NCBI GenBank assembly: GCA_050084985.1
Contig: JBITNC010000001.1
Coordinates: forward strand, 65,224,001-65,288,000
Direction of reading: 5' to 3'
Length of the DNA stretch: 64,000 bases
From: Nageia nagi
Taxonomy: Eukaryota; Pinophyta
The position numbers and the translations under genes were made by a program. The notes beneath the pieces are model-generated. The model was not told the DNA's origin. It saw nothing but the letters and a program-made list of their open reading frames with translations, and searched no databases. Positions 25,377 through 36,939 of the stretch are shown piece by piece. Positions within the stretch are counted from its first letter, which is position 1; the number at the start of each line of letters is the position of its first letter.

Positions 25377-25853
25377 TGAAGGAACTAACATTAACAAGAT
25401 AATTCCTAAACAACCAAGATCACATGAAATCTCTCATTCACATATAACAAATTCACAAATAAGATAATCTCACAAAGTAACTCAAGATGTAAAGTGGTTC
25501 CTCCAACTAGGAGTACATCCACTAACTAGATCTTTACTTCAATCACAAATACAACTCTCTTACAATCCTCCTAATCTCAACTTCTACACTTCTATCATAT
25601 AGCATAACTTTACTTCACAATTGGTGTGTAATCACAAAAAGGGATCCTTCTATTTATAGGCCAAAATCCCTCTTTGGATCACCATTTTATCCAATGTACA
25701 AAAGCATGACATGCACATCCTTTTACCCAAGGGGCATGCTCATGACATATTCACTAAAATACTTAAAGGTATCAAATGATACCCTTAAGTATTAGTGAGT
25801 TTACATAAAAAATTTAATACAAACATTTACAATAATAATTATACATTCCAACA
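25377..25853 (-). repeat. Copia-B 3' LTR, copy 2
   Basis: TG...CA ends are clear (TGAAGGAACTAACA at 25377, ATTCCAACA ending 25853). The following CTCCCTTTAATACG is the degraded polypurine tract. Compared with other copies it lacks about 25 bp of U3 after CATGCTCATGACAT (about 25750). The TATA-box block TTCTATTTATAGG is at about 25648-25660. Confidence 0.9.
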
Positions 25854-26309
25854 CTCCCTTTAATACGATATTAGGATAGAGTGAGTAAGAGAGAAGAAGA
25901 AGAGAAAGTAGGAGAGTTCTCCTCCAAATAGATACAATGGAGATGAGAACCTTTTACATATTTGTGAAGTAAGAAAGACCTAAATTGAGACTCACTACTT
26001 TTCCAAATACAATTATTAAACATAATCGATTTTAATGTACATGAAGTAGTCATCCAACTAGAAGACATGAAGAGTCTTCAAGATCTTGCATACTGAGATA
26101 AGTAACTTGCAATCTCAAAGGGTCTTGCAAGTCATTAGTAGCTCAAATAACAAGATCAGTTAGATGCATCATATTATATCAATAAGGATAATGAATCATA
26201 CAAATGCCATCATGAACTGATCAATGGTGCACTATAAGTCATCACAAAGATGCCATGATAAAAACTTATAGTCACCTACTGTATATAAACCATATGTTTA
26301 TTATCATTA

Positions 26310-26560
26310 CAAAATAGAGCATGCACATACAAGTTCCTCACATATGGATAACTAAATAGTTCCAAAGGACACATAAGAGTTTCTCACATATGGATAAGTG
26401 AATAATGCTAGATTGAAAAAAAAAATGGAGTATGCACATACGAGTTCCTCATAGATGGATAATTGAATAATGCTAAAAAACACATAAGAATTCCTCACAC
26501 ATGGATAACTAAATAATGCACGATTGGCCAATTTGTACAATAAGTTCCTCACATAGAGTG
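26310..26560. repeat. About 53-bp repeats in Copia-B 3' UTR (two double units)
   Basis: AGTTCCTCACATATGG at about 26333 and AGTTCCTCATAGATGG at about 26442 mark two double units, each with the sister half TTCTCACATATGG or TTCCTCACACATGG between. This is one fewer than in copy 1. Confidence 0.75.
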
Positions 26561-26649
26561 AACTTACATGAAGGTGTACAACAAAGTCAATACTATAAGC
26601 ATAAAATCCTCCTAAGGGTCAAGTTGTCATCACAAATATGAGTTCAACA

Positions 26650-27260
26650 TAAGAATTCAAACTTCACTCCCCCTTGAGGGCAACTTCACCAACCTGATAG
26701 CATCCCTTAGCTTACAGAATTAAGCTTTTAGGAGGGGCTTGATGAATAAATTAGTGGAGGTCAAGGTGGATGGATAATACTCCAAATGTATGATGCCATC
26801 AAGAACCTTCTCACTAACAAAATGGGCATGGATTTCCACATGTTTTATTCTCTAATGGAACACTAGATTCTTCACCAAAGAAATAACTATTGATTATCTA
26901 AAGAGATCAATGATGAGCCACCTTACTAATACCTAATTTCTTTCAGAAGATGCCTTATCCAAATGGCTTCTTAGGCTGAATAGACATGCATGATATTCAA
27001 CTTCTATGGTGGAAAGAGAAAAAATAGGTTGCTTCTTGGAAGCCTAAGAGATAGCACCTAAACCAATGCTAAACACATATGCAGAGGTTGACTTCCTATC
27101 ATCTCTATCTCCCTCATAGTTAGATTTTGAGAATCCAAAAAGAACAAATGAGGGCAACTTGGAATACTTGAGAGTAATATCCTTAGTCACTTGTAACATA
27201 CCTCAAAATTTGCTTAACAGCATTGAGGTTCTCAACATAAGGTTTTTACATGAATCATGT
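26650..27260 (-). pseudogene. Copia-B RNase H, degenerate (copy 2)
   Basis: Aligned with 13720-14306 and 46030-46620. The RNase H domain follows the RT in Copia pol and removes RNA from the RNA-DNA hybrid. Only scattered phrases survive, with stops in all frames. Confidence 0.6.
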
Positions 27261-28170
27261 CATCAGATTCACTATAAAGGCAATATCTAGCCTAGATATA
27301 GTCAAATACAAAAGACTACCAATTAATTGCCTATAAGTTGTAGCATCAGCTAACTGAGAGTTGGAGCTTAGAGAAATAATGATTCCAAGAGAGATTGGGA
27401 TTGCAGCATATCTACACTCTTCTATTCTAAAATTTTGCAATATGTATAATATATATTTAGATTGACTAAGGTAAGTACAATCCTTGTATTGATACATTTG
27501 CATTTCAAGATAGGAGTGCAAAAGACCAACATCATTCATTTCAAATGTTGCCTTAAGTTTAGATATGCACTTTTGAATGATTTCATCATTATTCCCAATA
27601 ATCAAAAGATCATCCATATAAAGGAGAATCAATACCATGTATTTTTCTTGATTGAGCACATATAGATTAGAGTCAAAAAAACACTTAGAGAATCCAATGT
27701 CTATAAAGTACCCTACAATATTTCTATACCAGGCTCAAGGTGCTTGTTTAAGTCCATACAAAGACTTCTTTAGCTTGCACAAAAGGATTCTTTGCCTTCT
27801 ATAATAAACCCTTCTAGTTAATTCATGAAGATTTTCACATCCAATCCATCATTAAGAAATGCACTCTTAATATCAAGTTGAAAAACTTTCCATCTTTGAG
27901 CTGCAAAAAGAGCAAGAATAACTCTCATGGTAGCATTTTTGCCATGAGACAAAGGTTTCCTCATAATCTACATCATATTTCTGAGCAAAAATTTTAGCTA
28001 CTAACCTTGCCTTGTATTTCTCAATATCTCCAATTGAATTGAACTTGACCTTGTAGATCCACTTATTACCAATCACATTCTTATCATTTGAAAAAGAAAC
28101 CAAGTCCCAAGTTTTATTTTTCATAAGCACCTCATACTCCACTTTCATGGCTTTCATCTAGCACTCATGC
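27255..28170 (-). pseudogene. Copia-B reverse transcriptase, YMDD kept (copy 2)
   Basis: The N-terminal block at 27873-28157 contains KNKTWDLV, NKWIYKVKFN and YKARLVAK, the opening of Copia RT (RVT_2). In a shifted frame follow KSAFLN and EGF phrases (about 27790-27870). The C-terminal block at 27255-27659 (134 codons) contains LLYMDDLLIIGNN, where YMDD is the catalytic motif C, and the later YRQLIGSLLYLTISRLDIAF phrase typical of Copia. Frameshifts separate the blocks. RT copies element RNA into cDNA in particles. Inactive as it stands. Confidence 0.85.
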
Positions 28171-28179
28171 TTAGAAGCT

Positions 28180-29330
28180 TCTTTGAAGGGTGAGGGCTCA
28201 TGGTTGTTGTTAATCTTGGTAATTAAGGATTTGTTCAAGGTTATGCTCCTTATTACCCTTTGTGTTGAAGAATTTTGTTTTTGTGGTGACTTGTCTATAT
28301 CAATATTCAACAAGCTAGGAGCAACTAAAGAGTCCTCTGGATCATCAACATTCTCATTAGAAGTAGATTTTTTTAGAAAGTTCATTAAATTTACATCCCT
28401 TGAAATGAATACTACTTTATTGGTTGGAGAGTAAAGCTTGTATCCTCTATGCTAACTATCACAACCCATAAAGATGCATTTTTTAGCTCTTTTATCCAAC
28501 TCCTTTTTCTCAAAAATAATATAGGAGAAAGCTTCATAACCAAACACCCTATGGTGAGAAATGTTAGGTTTTTTTCCTAACCATGTGTCAAAATGAGTTT
28601 TTATTTGAATAGCTTTTATGGGACATCTATTCAAGGTGTAAATAGCAATGCTCATAGCTTCACCCCTTAAGAATTTAGGAAGATTACCCAACATGCATCT
28701 AGCCATCTCCATAATTATTCTAGTTTTCCTTTCAATAACACCATTCTATTGAGGAGTGTAAGGAATCATAAATTGTTTCTTTATTTCATACTTAGCATAA
28801 TAGTCATTGAACTCATTGTTTTTATATTCTTCCCTATTATCTAATCTTAACATCTTAATCTTAAGGTTAGTCTGATTTTCAACAAAGGCCTTAAAAACCT
28901 TAAAACTTTCAAAGGTTTGATCCTTGTGCTCAAGTAGATACCCAAAGGTCATCCTACTAATGTCATAAATGAAGGTCAAGACATAAGATGCTCCTCCAAG
29001 TGACTTAGTCTAAGACAAACCCATCAAATCTAAATGCCAAGTTGAAGAGGTTGACATGCTCTTGTTGCCTTATCTTTTTCAAACTTTTGTCTATGCATCT
29101 TTCCAAGAATGCACTTATTGCATAAACAACTAAAGGAGAAATTGAAGGCAAACCTTCCACAAGTTCTTGGTCTTTCATGACTTGAATACTCTTATAGTTA
29201 AGGTGCCCTAAATAATGATTCCAAAGATTACCTTTAGAACACACATTAGAAGCAAGATGTATCTTTGATGGTACTTGATCCATAATATAGAGGTTATCTT
29301 TCACTGATCTTTTAACCAAGTTGCAAGTCC
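28180..29330 (-). pseudogene. Copia-B integrase, degenerate (copy 2)
   Basis: Minus strand: GAG-pre-integrase block at 29005-29319 with LWNHYLGHLNYKS (H-x4-H kept; the CxxC reads VYAISAF, so it is lost). Core block at 28746-28979 with FESFKVFKAFVENQ and RLDNREEY, the second catalytic Asp region (the usual DNGGEY reads DNREEY). C-terminal block at 28452-28712 with TWLGKKPN-x3-RVFGYEAF. The third catalytic residue falls near a break at about 28745. Linker at 28158-28385. Integrase would insert the cDNA. This copy is broken. Confidence 0.8.
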
Positions 29331-30620
29331 TTTCTTAATGCACCAACTTTGAGAGTTGAACTCAAAAGAGTACACTTTTCTAGCAACTTAAATCATGGAG
29401 AGAAGGTTCATCCTTAACTTAGGAACATAGAGAACATTTTCAAGAACCTTTTCGTGAATTAGCACACTCCCACTTCCTTGGACTTCAAGGGTAGAGTTAT
29501 CACCTATCACAACTGCATCCTTATTATACTTGAGAAAGTTCTTAAATTTTTCTTTTCAAAGCATAGATGATAGTGTAACTAGATTCAACTATCTATTCAA
29601 ATGAAAAAATATGAGACATGGAGTAGAGTGCCATAGCAAAACCTACATGAGTATTTTTGTTTCCTTTGTAGCTCTTTACATTTCCATTACCTTTGTACTT
29701 TTCCTCTCTTTTCTTTTTGTAACAATAAACTTATTTTTGACCTTTAATACCATAATAGTTACAATTGCCATCAAATTTTTCTTTAGGATAAGGAGTGTTT
29801 ACTTTTCTTTTTCCATCTATTTGCTTGAAGTGATTATTGTTATCATTGTTCTTGCTATTGTGATTGTTGTTTCTGTTATTCCTATTGCTATTGTAGCCAT
29901 TACCTCTTTTATCAAACCTTTTGGAGGAAGAAGGATAAGATTTTTTTGATGTTGAACTTCTTTTTGAAAGAGTTTTGGTTGCTTTAAGAGCAACATTATT
30001 ATCTTTAGGAGAAAAAATCAAGCTTTTATTGTTAAGGGTTTCCTTATGCTTCAATAGGTGCCTTGAAAGGTTCTCAAGAGAGATGACTTCTTCTTCATTA
30101 TCAAGCCTTATTTCTATAATTGTTACAAAGTTTTCAAACTTTTAAGAGAGGTTTTGAAGAATTATGAAGACTATGAATTTATCATTGATCGAATTACACC
30201 CACAAGTGACAAGTTGGGTCCTTAGGTTAATGATTTTATTCAAGTAGATAGCCACATTTTCATCTTTCCCTTGATCAGATTGAAGTAACTTTTTGAGAAT
30301 GGTAAACCTTCTTAAAAAGTTTGAACTAAGGTAGATTTACTTTAGCTTATCCCATGCTTCCTTTGCTAATATTGAAGAGAATATCATCAGGAGAACATCA
30401 TCTAAAATTGCATGGTAAATAATGGAAGTTGCCAACTCATTTGTGTTGTAATCCTCTAGTACCTTCTTATCTATAGGAGGTACAAGGTTCTCATTCATTG
30501 TTTACTAAAGCTTCTTTACCTATAATTCAGCTCTCATCTAAGGTTCTCAAATTCTATAGTTGGAACCATCAAAAATGTGTTTGGATAAAAATGATTCTTC
30601 CATTTGCTACATAAAAATGT
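29331..30620 (-). pseudogene. Copia-B protease and gag, degenerate (copy 2)
   Basis: The protease active-site region (29590-29610) no longer reads DSG. The gag part at 29731-30054 has a very basic Asn/Ser/Lys tract, then CNYYGIKGQK (about 29735-29762). This is the zinc knuckle with its second Cys changed to Tyr and its His to Gln, whereas copy 1 keeps both. Upstream to about 30610 are gag phrases collinear with 15400-15930. The open frame on the other strand (29611-29949) is the complement of this gag tract. Confidence 0.65.
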
Positions 30621-31439
30621 GAAATAATAAGCATGTGTTTTCAATAAATAAAATGTTAAGTTTTGAACCACGTAAATAATACATGTTACATTTAACACTA
30701 AATACATGCTTGATTTGATTCACAAGTGCAAATGTTTTACAATTCAAATAATAACCCATGTACCTAAATACATTTCTCATCTCAAGAACCATGGATGCAG
30801 AGTGACATTGTTGAGGCTTATTTTTTTATCTAAAATTAGGCCTTCACCTAGATGCCCACACAAGAGGAGCCCAAGTCCTACCAATCCTCAACTAGTTCCC
30901 CTTAGGTAGCAATATACTCTCATAAGTAGAAGTAGTAGCTATTTTTCAAGGTTCCAACATTTATTGGATCATCCAAATTATTAATCTTGATTAGGTTTCA
31001 AGTTTTCCTCCTAGGTTATAAGGATAATCTTTGAATAGATGTGCGAACATGTGGTCTAACTACACACATGCCTCTTTACCTAATAGAGTTATGTCTAGAC
31101 CAACAAAGGACTTAGAGGCAATTAATAAGTGTGAAATTTTCACCACTTGGATCATCAAACTTAAAGGCTTCAATTTGCTTGTCCTCACCTCATGGCTCCC
31201 CAAGCAAGTCATGTTGCAAAATGTACATGCGAATGTGTTCATTTTAGGGGGTTGCTCATATCAATGTTTGCATTTTGTTTATATAAGTAAATAAATCGAA
31301 GTGTGAAACATGAAGTAAAGTGCATAAATGAAACATCATCCATTCAAAAATTTGAAACCTAAGTGTCCAATGGGTTTTATATACTAACCCCTAAAGGACA
31401 TCTTTACATCAATCCTTATTTTGAACAATTTTATTCTAT

Positions 31440-31800
31440 ACTTTATATAAGGAATCAAGAATGCATCATTCCCATAACTTAAAAAAAAATTAAGTAATAA
31501 GCATGCACCATTTGCATAAGTTCATTTATTAACTTTGCAAAAAGAATGATAAATACTTAAGTGTAAGCATGCATTAATCCCATAACTTAAAAAATTAGGT
31601 ATACATCTTAACTTTAAAGAAATAAGTAGCATGCATCATTTGTTTATTTTTCATAATTCATACTTTATCTCAAAAAAATAAGGAGCATGCATCTAAGCGT
31701 GTATCACAAATTTTAAGTACTATGCATTATTCTATAGTTTCAAAAATAAGCATGCATCTTAAGACATTTAAGCAAGTATCATTCACTTAATTGCATAAGT
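31440..31800. repeat. GCATGCAT-containing leader repeats
   Basis: At least six phrases of the form (A)AGCATGCATCATT-x-CATAACTTAA occur at irregular 40-60 bp spacing (about 31450, 31500, 31568, 31630, 31686, 31748). The same unit, inverted, forms a tighter array at 63610-63790. The CATGCA core is palindromic in its centre. Confidence 0.7.
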
Positions 31801-32229
31801 CTATTTTATATTTAAGATCAAATCTTTAAAATAGACATATCAAATTTGCATAAGGATCTAAATTTTAAGTAAAGAATTTTAAAAAACTTTCCCTTTCCTT
31901 TTATTTAAAAAAAAATCCCATCAATAATTTTATTGTAATTTTAACCTTAGAGACTAAATTTTTTTTATCATGTTTACCCTAATATATATATATCCTCCAT
32001 TTTTACTTAAGACAATATCTAAGTAAAAAAAATCCTTTAGTACCTTCATTAGATCTTCTCCAAGTAGATAAGGTAAATAATTAATAAGTTATCATTTACT
32101 TTGACTTCTAAGTAATAAATAGAGCTAATGTAACAAGAAACCTTTTTCTCTATGCCATTCAAAGAAAGAAGTGCATTAATGCTCCTAAAGAAGAAGACTT
32201 GAAAACAAAGTCAAATTAAATGCCCAACA

Positions 32230-32234
32230 ACTAG
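32230..32234. other. Target site duplication, left copy (ACTAG)
   Basis: ACTAG lies directly before the first base of the left Copia-A LTR and is repeated exactly after the right LTR. A 5-bp duplication is the standard footprint of Copia integrase. Confidence 0.95.
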
Positions 32235-32933
32235 TGTTAGGATTTAAAGAGTTCATATAACCAAGAGCATTCACAATTTAGATTGTCTTTGGCAAAGAAG
32301 AAACAACATTAAGCATACTACTGAAAATAAACATCCATAAACATCAATCACACAAGAGAGACACAAGAGATAACGTGGTTCACCCAGTGTAGGCTACATC
32401 CACGGAGAAGCTTTCAACTCTTTTGCATTCAAGTCCTCCAAGAAATACACCAGCAGCATAACCTTGCTACAACCTTCACTTTGGAGTTACAACAAAGCCT
32501 CACTACAATCTCTCTCTCAACAATTACAATCAACCTCACAAGTGCTATCAAATTACAGTCACTCACACACTATCACACCACATCATACATGCCTCAAATC
32601 AAATGCTTATTTATAGGTAAAAACTAACCCAACTTAAACCCAAGTTGGATCAGGAAGGTCGTTAGGTAACCCCCAACCCTTCTGTAACTACAAAACTAGC
32701 TATCATGACACCTAGGAAACTGAAAACTGATGAGAAACGAGAAAGTAACTGTTCTTTGTTTCTTAGCCGGTGCCCTACAGACCGGTTAGCAATAACAGGC
32801 CAGTTTCCTTCAGATCGGCTGGGCCTAGCCGGTTGGTCGGCTGTCTGACCGGTTGGCTGGCTGGCTGTCTAGCTGGTTGGCCGGTTCTGTCTAGCCGACT
32901 GGCCGGCTGGTCGCAGTCTCCACATTTTTAACA
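32235..32933 (-). repeat. Copia-A 3' LTR
   Basis: Begins TGTTAGGATTTAAAG and ends TTTTTAACA in plus orientation, so in element orientation it has TGTTA...AACA ends. It is 699 bp, the same length as its partner. By my own count the two differ at about 27 positions with no gaps (about 96% identity). The right third (32755-32920) is GC-rich with repeated GGCTGG, GCCGGTT and GGTCGGCTG words, which stands out against the AT-rich surroundings. A TATA-like TATTTATA (32608-32615) is read on the minus strand as TATAAATA. Confidence 0.97.
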
Positions 32934-32946
32934 ATCTCCCACTTGG
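32934..32946 (-). promoter_or_regulatory. Copia-A polypurine tract
   Basis: On the minus strand AAGTGGGAGAT directly precedes the 3' LTR. It is the expected RNase H-resistant primer for plus-strand DNA synthesis. Confidence 0.85.
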
Positions 32947-32993
32947 AGACTTCTTCCTCTGCAACAAGGGTCAAAAGCTCCTCATCTTGGCCT

Positions 32994-34730
32994 TTACTCC
33001 TTAAGACCAATCCAAGTTGAGCAAGAGCCCAACTTCTCCTTTGTAACAACTTTCGTGAACATGTCCACAGGATTTTGTGACGTGTGAATCTTCCCCAAAC
33101 TAACTGAACCATCCTCCAACGCTGCCCTGATGAAGTGGTACCTCAATTTGATGTGTTTGGTTCTTGAATGGTAGGCTGAGTTCTTTGCAAGATGGATAGC
33201 ACTCTGGCTATCGTTCCATAGCTTCGCATCCTCCTGCACCTTTCCCAGTTCCTCCATCAGTCTCTTCAACCAAATCAATTCTTTACTCACCTCTATCATC
33301 GCCACGTACTCTACCTCAGTAGTGGAGAGAGCCACAACCTGTTGGAGTTTTGAAATCCAACTAACCGTTGTACCTCCAATGGTAAACACATAACCTGTAG
33401 TGCTTCTCCCACCATCTATATCACCTGCCATGTCAGAATCAACATATCCTTGCAAACAAGAGTTAGATCCACCAAAACATAAAGAGTAATGAGAAGTACC
33501 CCTTAAATACCTAAGGATCCATTTAACTGCTTCCCAATGCCCTTTTCCTAGATTATTCATAAATCTATTAACCACTCCCACTGCTTGTGCTATATCTGGT
33601 CTAGTACATACCATTGCATACATTAAACTCCCAACCGCTGAAGCATAAGGAACCTTAGTCATGTACTCCTTTTCCTTATCTGTCTTAGGACATAAATGTT
33701 TGGTGAGTTTAAAATGTTTTGCCAATGGTAAAGTTACAGATTTTGCATTATTCATATTGAACCGTTTAAGAACCTTTTCAATATAGTCTTCTTGACTTAG
33801 TCTTAGTGAGTGGTTTTGTTTATCTCTTGTTATTTTCATTCCAAGAATTTGATTAGCTTCACCCAAATCTTTCATTTCAAAATTTTTAGCCAACTTTTCC
33901 TTAAGATCAACAATATCCTGCATACTAGGTCCTGCTATCAACATGTCATCCACATATAAAAGCAAGATTACATAGTTGCCATTTGTTGTTCTTTTTATAT
34001 ACACACAATGATCAGATTGACATCTTACAAATTCATTTGTTACCATGAAAGTGTCAAACTTATGATACCATTGCCTGGGTGCTTGTTTTAAGCCATACAA
34101 ACTCTTTTCCAATTTACATACATACCCTTCTTTACCTTTGACCTCAAAACCTTCGGGTTGATGCATATAAATATCCTCCTCCAAATCCCCATGAAGGAAA
34201 GCTGTCTTTACATCCAGTTGTTCAAGAAACAAATTTTCAGTAGCAACAAGACTCAATATTGCTCTAATTGAGGTCATTTTAACAACTGGAGAAAAGATCT
34301 CATCATAATCAATACCTTTTTTCTATTCGAAACCTTTTACCACAAGTATCGCCTTGTACCTTTGTCGCCCATCTGCATCCTCCTTTATCCTGTACACCCA
34401 TTTGTTAGTAAGAGCCCTCTTACCCTCTGGAAGCTCAACCAAACTCCAAGTCTAATTCTTAAGTAAGGATTCCATCTCCTCCTTCATAGCATGCTCCCAC
34501 TTAATCTGTGTACCACCCTGCATAGCTTCATCAAAACATTCAGGTTCGCCACCATCAGTATACAAAATATGATAAAGAGTAGGAGAATATCATTCAGGAG
34601 GATTTGTAATCCTTGTGGATCTTCTAAGCGAAAAAGTTTGAGGTGTTTGTGGTGGAGGTGCTTCAACATTATCAGGACCCTTATATTGATCAACATCTTC
34701 TAGAGATACACTCTTGGGTTCCTCAACCTT
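32994..34730 (-). pseudogene. Copia-A pol: reverse transcriptase and RNase H, with three internal stops
   Basis: Same frame as the upstream gag-integrase region. From 34277 down, 427 codons are open. They hold the RT (QLDVKTAFLHGDL near residue 20, KSLYGLKQAPRQW at 58-70, catalytic LLYVDDMLIAG with YVDD at 108-111), the RPDIAQAVG block (226-234), and RNase H with YVDSDMAGD (278-285), ALSTTEVEY (316-324), WNDSQSAI (354-361) and TKHIKLRYHFIR (373-384; most relatives have Asp where this has Lys). Upstream, 34278-34730 encodes the integrase-RT linker and RT start, but contains TGA at 34590-34592, TAG at 34452-34454 and TAG at 34323-34325. It ends at TAA 32994-32996, next to the polypurine tract. 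Enzyme role: cDNA synthesis in particles. Confidence 0.95.
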
Positions 34731-36860
34731 TTACAACCTATCTTTATACATGTTATTCTCATTGAATACAACATCTCTACTTCTAATGATTTTATGGTTA
34801 TCAACATCCCATAACCTATATCCAAAATCATTAACACCATATCCAATAAGATAACATTTTTGTGATTTTGCATCAAGTTTATTTATATTCTCCTTATCAA
34901 CATGTGCAAAAGCCTCACAACCAAAGACTCTCAAGAATGAGTAATTCACCTTTTTACCTGTCCACATCTCCTCTGGAATGCCTCCATCTAAAGCCATAGA
35001 TGGACCCCTGTTAATCAAGTAAACAGCAGTGTCAATAGCATCAGCCCAAAGATTTAAAGGAAACCCAACATGTATCCTCATACTTCTAGCCCTTTCCAAG
35101 ATAGTCCTATTCATTCTCTCTGCAACCCCATTTTCCTGTGGAGTTCTAGGAACCACCTTAATCCTTCTAATGCCATTGTGTGAACAAAATGAATCAAACT
35201 CATTATTGCAAAATTCTCCACCATTATCTGACTTAAGACATTTTAACTTAGAATTAGTTTCATTCTCAACCAATGCCTTCCACCTCTTAAAAGTTTCAAA
35301 CACATCAGATTTCTTTTTAAGACAAAATACCCATGTCTTCCTGGTACAATCATTAATAAAAGTGACAAAATAAGATGAGCCCCCAAGTGAGCAAACCTGT
35401 GCAGGACCCCACACATCTGTATGAACAAGCTCTAATTTGTGACTCTTCCTTTCATTGCCAACTTTAAGAAATCTAACTTTCTTTTGTTTACCATACACAC
35501 AATCTTCACAAAATCCTAAATCAATTTCTTTTAGATTTGGAAGTGAACCATTAGTGTGTAACATTTTCATTCCTTTTTCACTCATATGTCCAAGTCTATT
35601 ATGCCATAATGATGTATCATTACCAAAGGAAACAAGATTCAATGAATAATCAAAGACATTTGTGAGTAAATAAAGATACCCCACCAAATTTCCCTTTTCA
35701 AATACCATTGAACCTTTAGAAACTTTCCAATTACCATCCCCGAATGTCATCACATAGCCCTCCTTATCCAATTTACTTATTGATATGAGATTCCTTTTAA
35801 GATCTGGAATGCGTCTTGCTTCATTAAGAGTCCATTGTGTTCCATTAGGTAATTTCATTGTTATATTGCCCATACCAACAATTTTACATGGATGTTCATT
35901 ACCTAATAACACTTGACCAAAATCACCATGTGTGTAATTAGAAAAGAAGTCCTTATGTGGAGTAGCATGATATGAAGCACCCGAATCAAGAACCCAATAA
36001 TCATTATTCTTTTCGTTAGACATGATTAAAGCATCTTGGATTAATTCACCAACCATATTAACCTCTTGATTACTTGTGCTTTCATTATTACTACTATCAC
36101 ATTCTTTACCTTTTCTATTCCAACAATCCTTTTTAATGTGACCCTTTTTACCACAATACCAACATTCCAATTTTGTTTTACCTTGTGATTTCGACCTTCC
36201 TTGTGATTTGCTTCTTGACTTGCTTCTCCTTCTTTCCTTTGGTCTTCCTCTTGCCTCTACTGTGAGAGCAGCATTGGAGCATTCTCCCGTGGACTTTCTC
36301 CTCATGTCCTCACTAAGAATTGTTCCAACAACTTCATCAAAGACCAATTTTGCATTAGAAGAAGAATTGCTAACAGCCATAACAAAGCTATTCCAACTAT
36401 CCGGAAGTGAACATAGAATTAACAAGGCCCTTACTTCATCTTCAAATTCTAAACTTACTGAAGTCAATTGATTTGTGATTGTATTGAACTCATTAACATG
36501 GTCCTGAACTGAACTACCTTCATTCATCTTCATGTTAAACAATTTTTTCATTAAGTATACTTTGTTAGAGGTAGATGGTTTTTCATACAATTTAGCAAGC
36601 TTATCCATTACACCTTTAGTGGTCTTTTCATTGGAAATATTGAAAGCTACACTAGAACTTAAACAAAGTCTTACAGCACCCAAAGCCTTTCTATCCAATA
36701 GATTCCACTCTTCATCACTCATAGAAGTAGGTTTCTTACTCTTCTCTTCTAGAGGTAGATAGAGATCCTTTTGGTAGAGGTAGTCTTCCATTTGCATTTT
36801 CCAAAACTGAAAGCCTTTCCCATTAAACCTTTCCACCTTCAGCCTCCCTTCTTTAGCCAT
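34731..36860 (-). pseudogene. Copia-A gag, protease and integrase (open, then premature stop)
   Basis: The frame is open from 36893, but the likely start is the Met at 36858-36860 (MAKEGRLKVERFNGKG), which fits the conserved gag start. Numbering from 36893: gag with WKMQMEDYL (31-39), then the zinc knuckle CWYCGKKGHIKKDC (244-257, CX2CX4HX4C intact), protease WVLDSGASYH (300-309, DSG kept), integrase zinc finger H431/H436/C462/C465, and catalytic triad D493 (HTDVWGP), D556 (SDNGGEF), E592 (GVAERMNR). D556 and E592 have the canonical D-35-E spacing. The C-terminal RVFGCEAFAHV block is at 655-665. A TAA at 34731-34733 ends it before the RT. All visible catalytic residues are intact, so this half could in principle still be translated. 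Confidence 0.97.
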
Positions 36861-36926
36861 AGTGCTCTTCCTTGGTTTCCAATCTACACACAAGATTCAC
36901 CAACAAAATCCCAACTCAACAACACT

Positions 36927-36937
36927 CTCTGATACCA
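36927..36937 (-). promoter_or_regulatory. Copia-A primer-binding site (initiator Met-tRNA)
   Basis: The minus strand reads TGGTATCAGAG, complementary to the 3' end of plant initiator Met-tRNA, starting two bases after the 5' LTR. This primes minus-strand DNA synthesis. Only about 66 bp separate it from the gag start, a very short leader. Confidence 0.95.
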
Positions 36938-36939
36938 AT

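Larger units (their letters stand above)
30621..32234 (-). other. Copia-B 5' leader, proximal part (copy 2)
   Basis: Non-coding leader between gag and the point of Copia-A insertion. It is conserved in patches with 15940-16345, 51681-53300 and, inverted, 63580-64000. For example, the phrase around 31300-31400 (CCAATGGG-TTTTATATACTAACCCC) recurs reversed at 63915-63960. It holds GCATGCAT repeats at 31440-31800. Confidence 0.75.

Noticed and set aside
29611-29949. 112-codon hydrophobic open frame (plus) resembling a membrane protein
   Set aside because: It is the exact complement of the Copia-B gag Asn/Lys tract. Complements of such codons read as Ile/Val/Phe.
32891-33112. 73-codon minus-strand open frame across the Copia-A 3' end
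   Set aside because: Another frame of the RNase H end and LTR, not a separate gene.
35029-35373. 114-codon plus-strand open frame and its neighbours at 35455, 36208 and 36532
   Set aside because: All lie antisense to the intact Copia-A gag-integrase frame.
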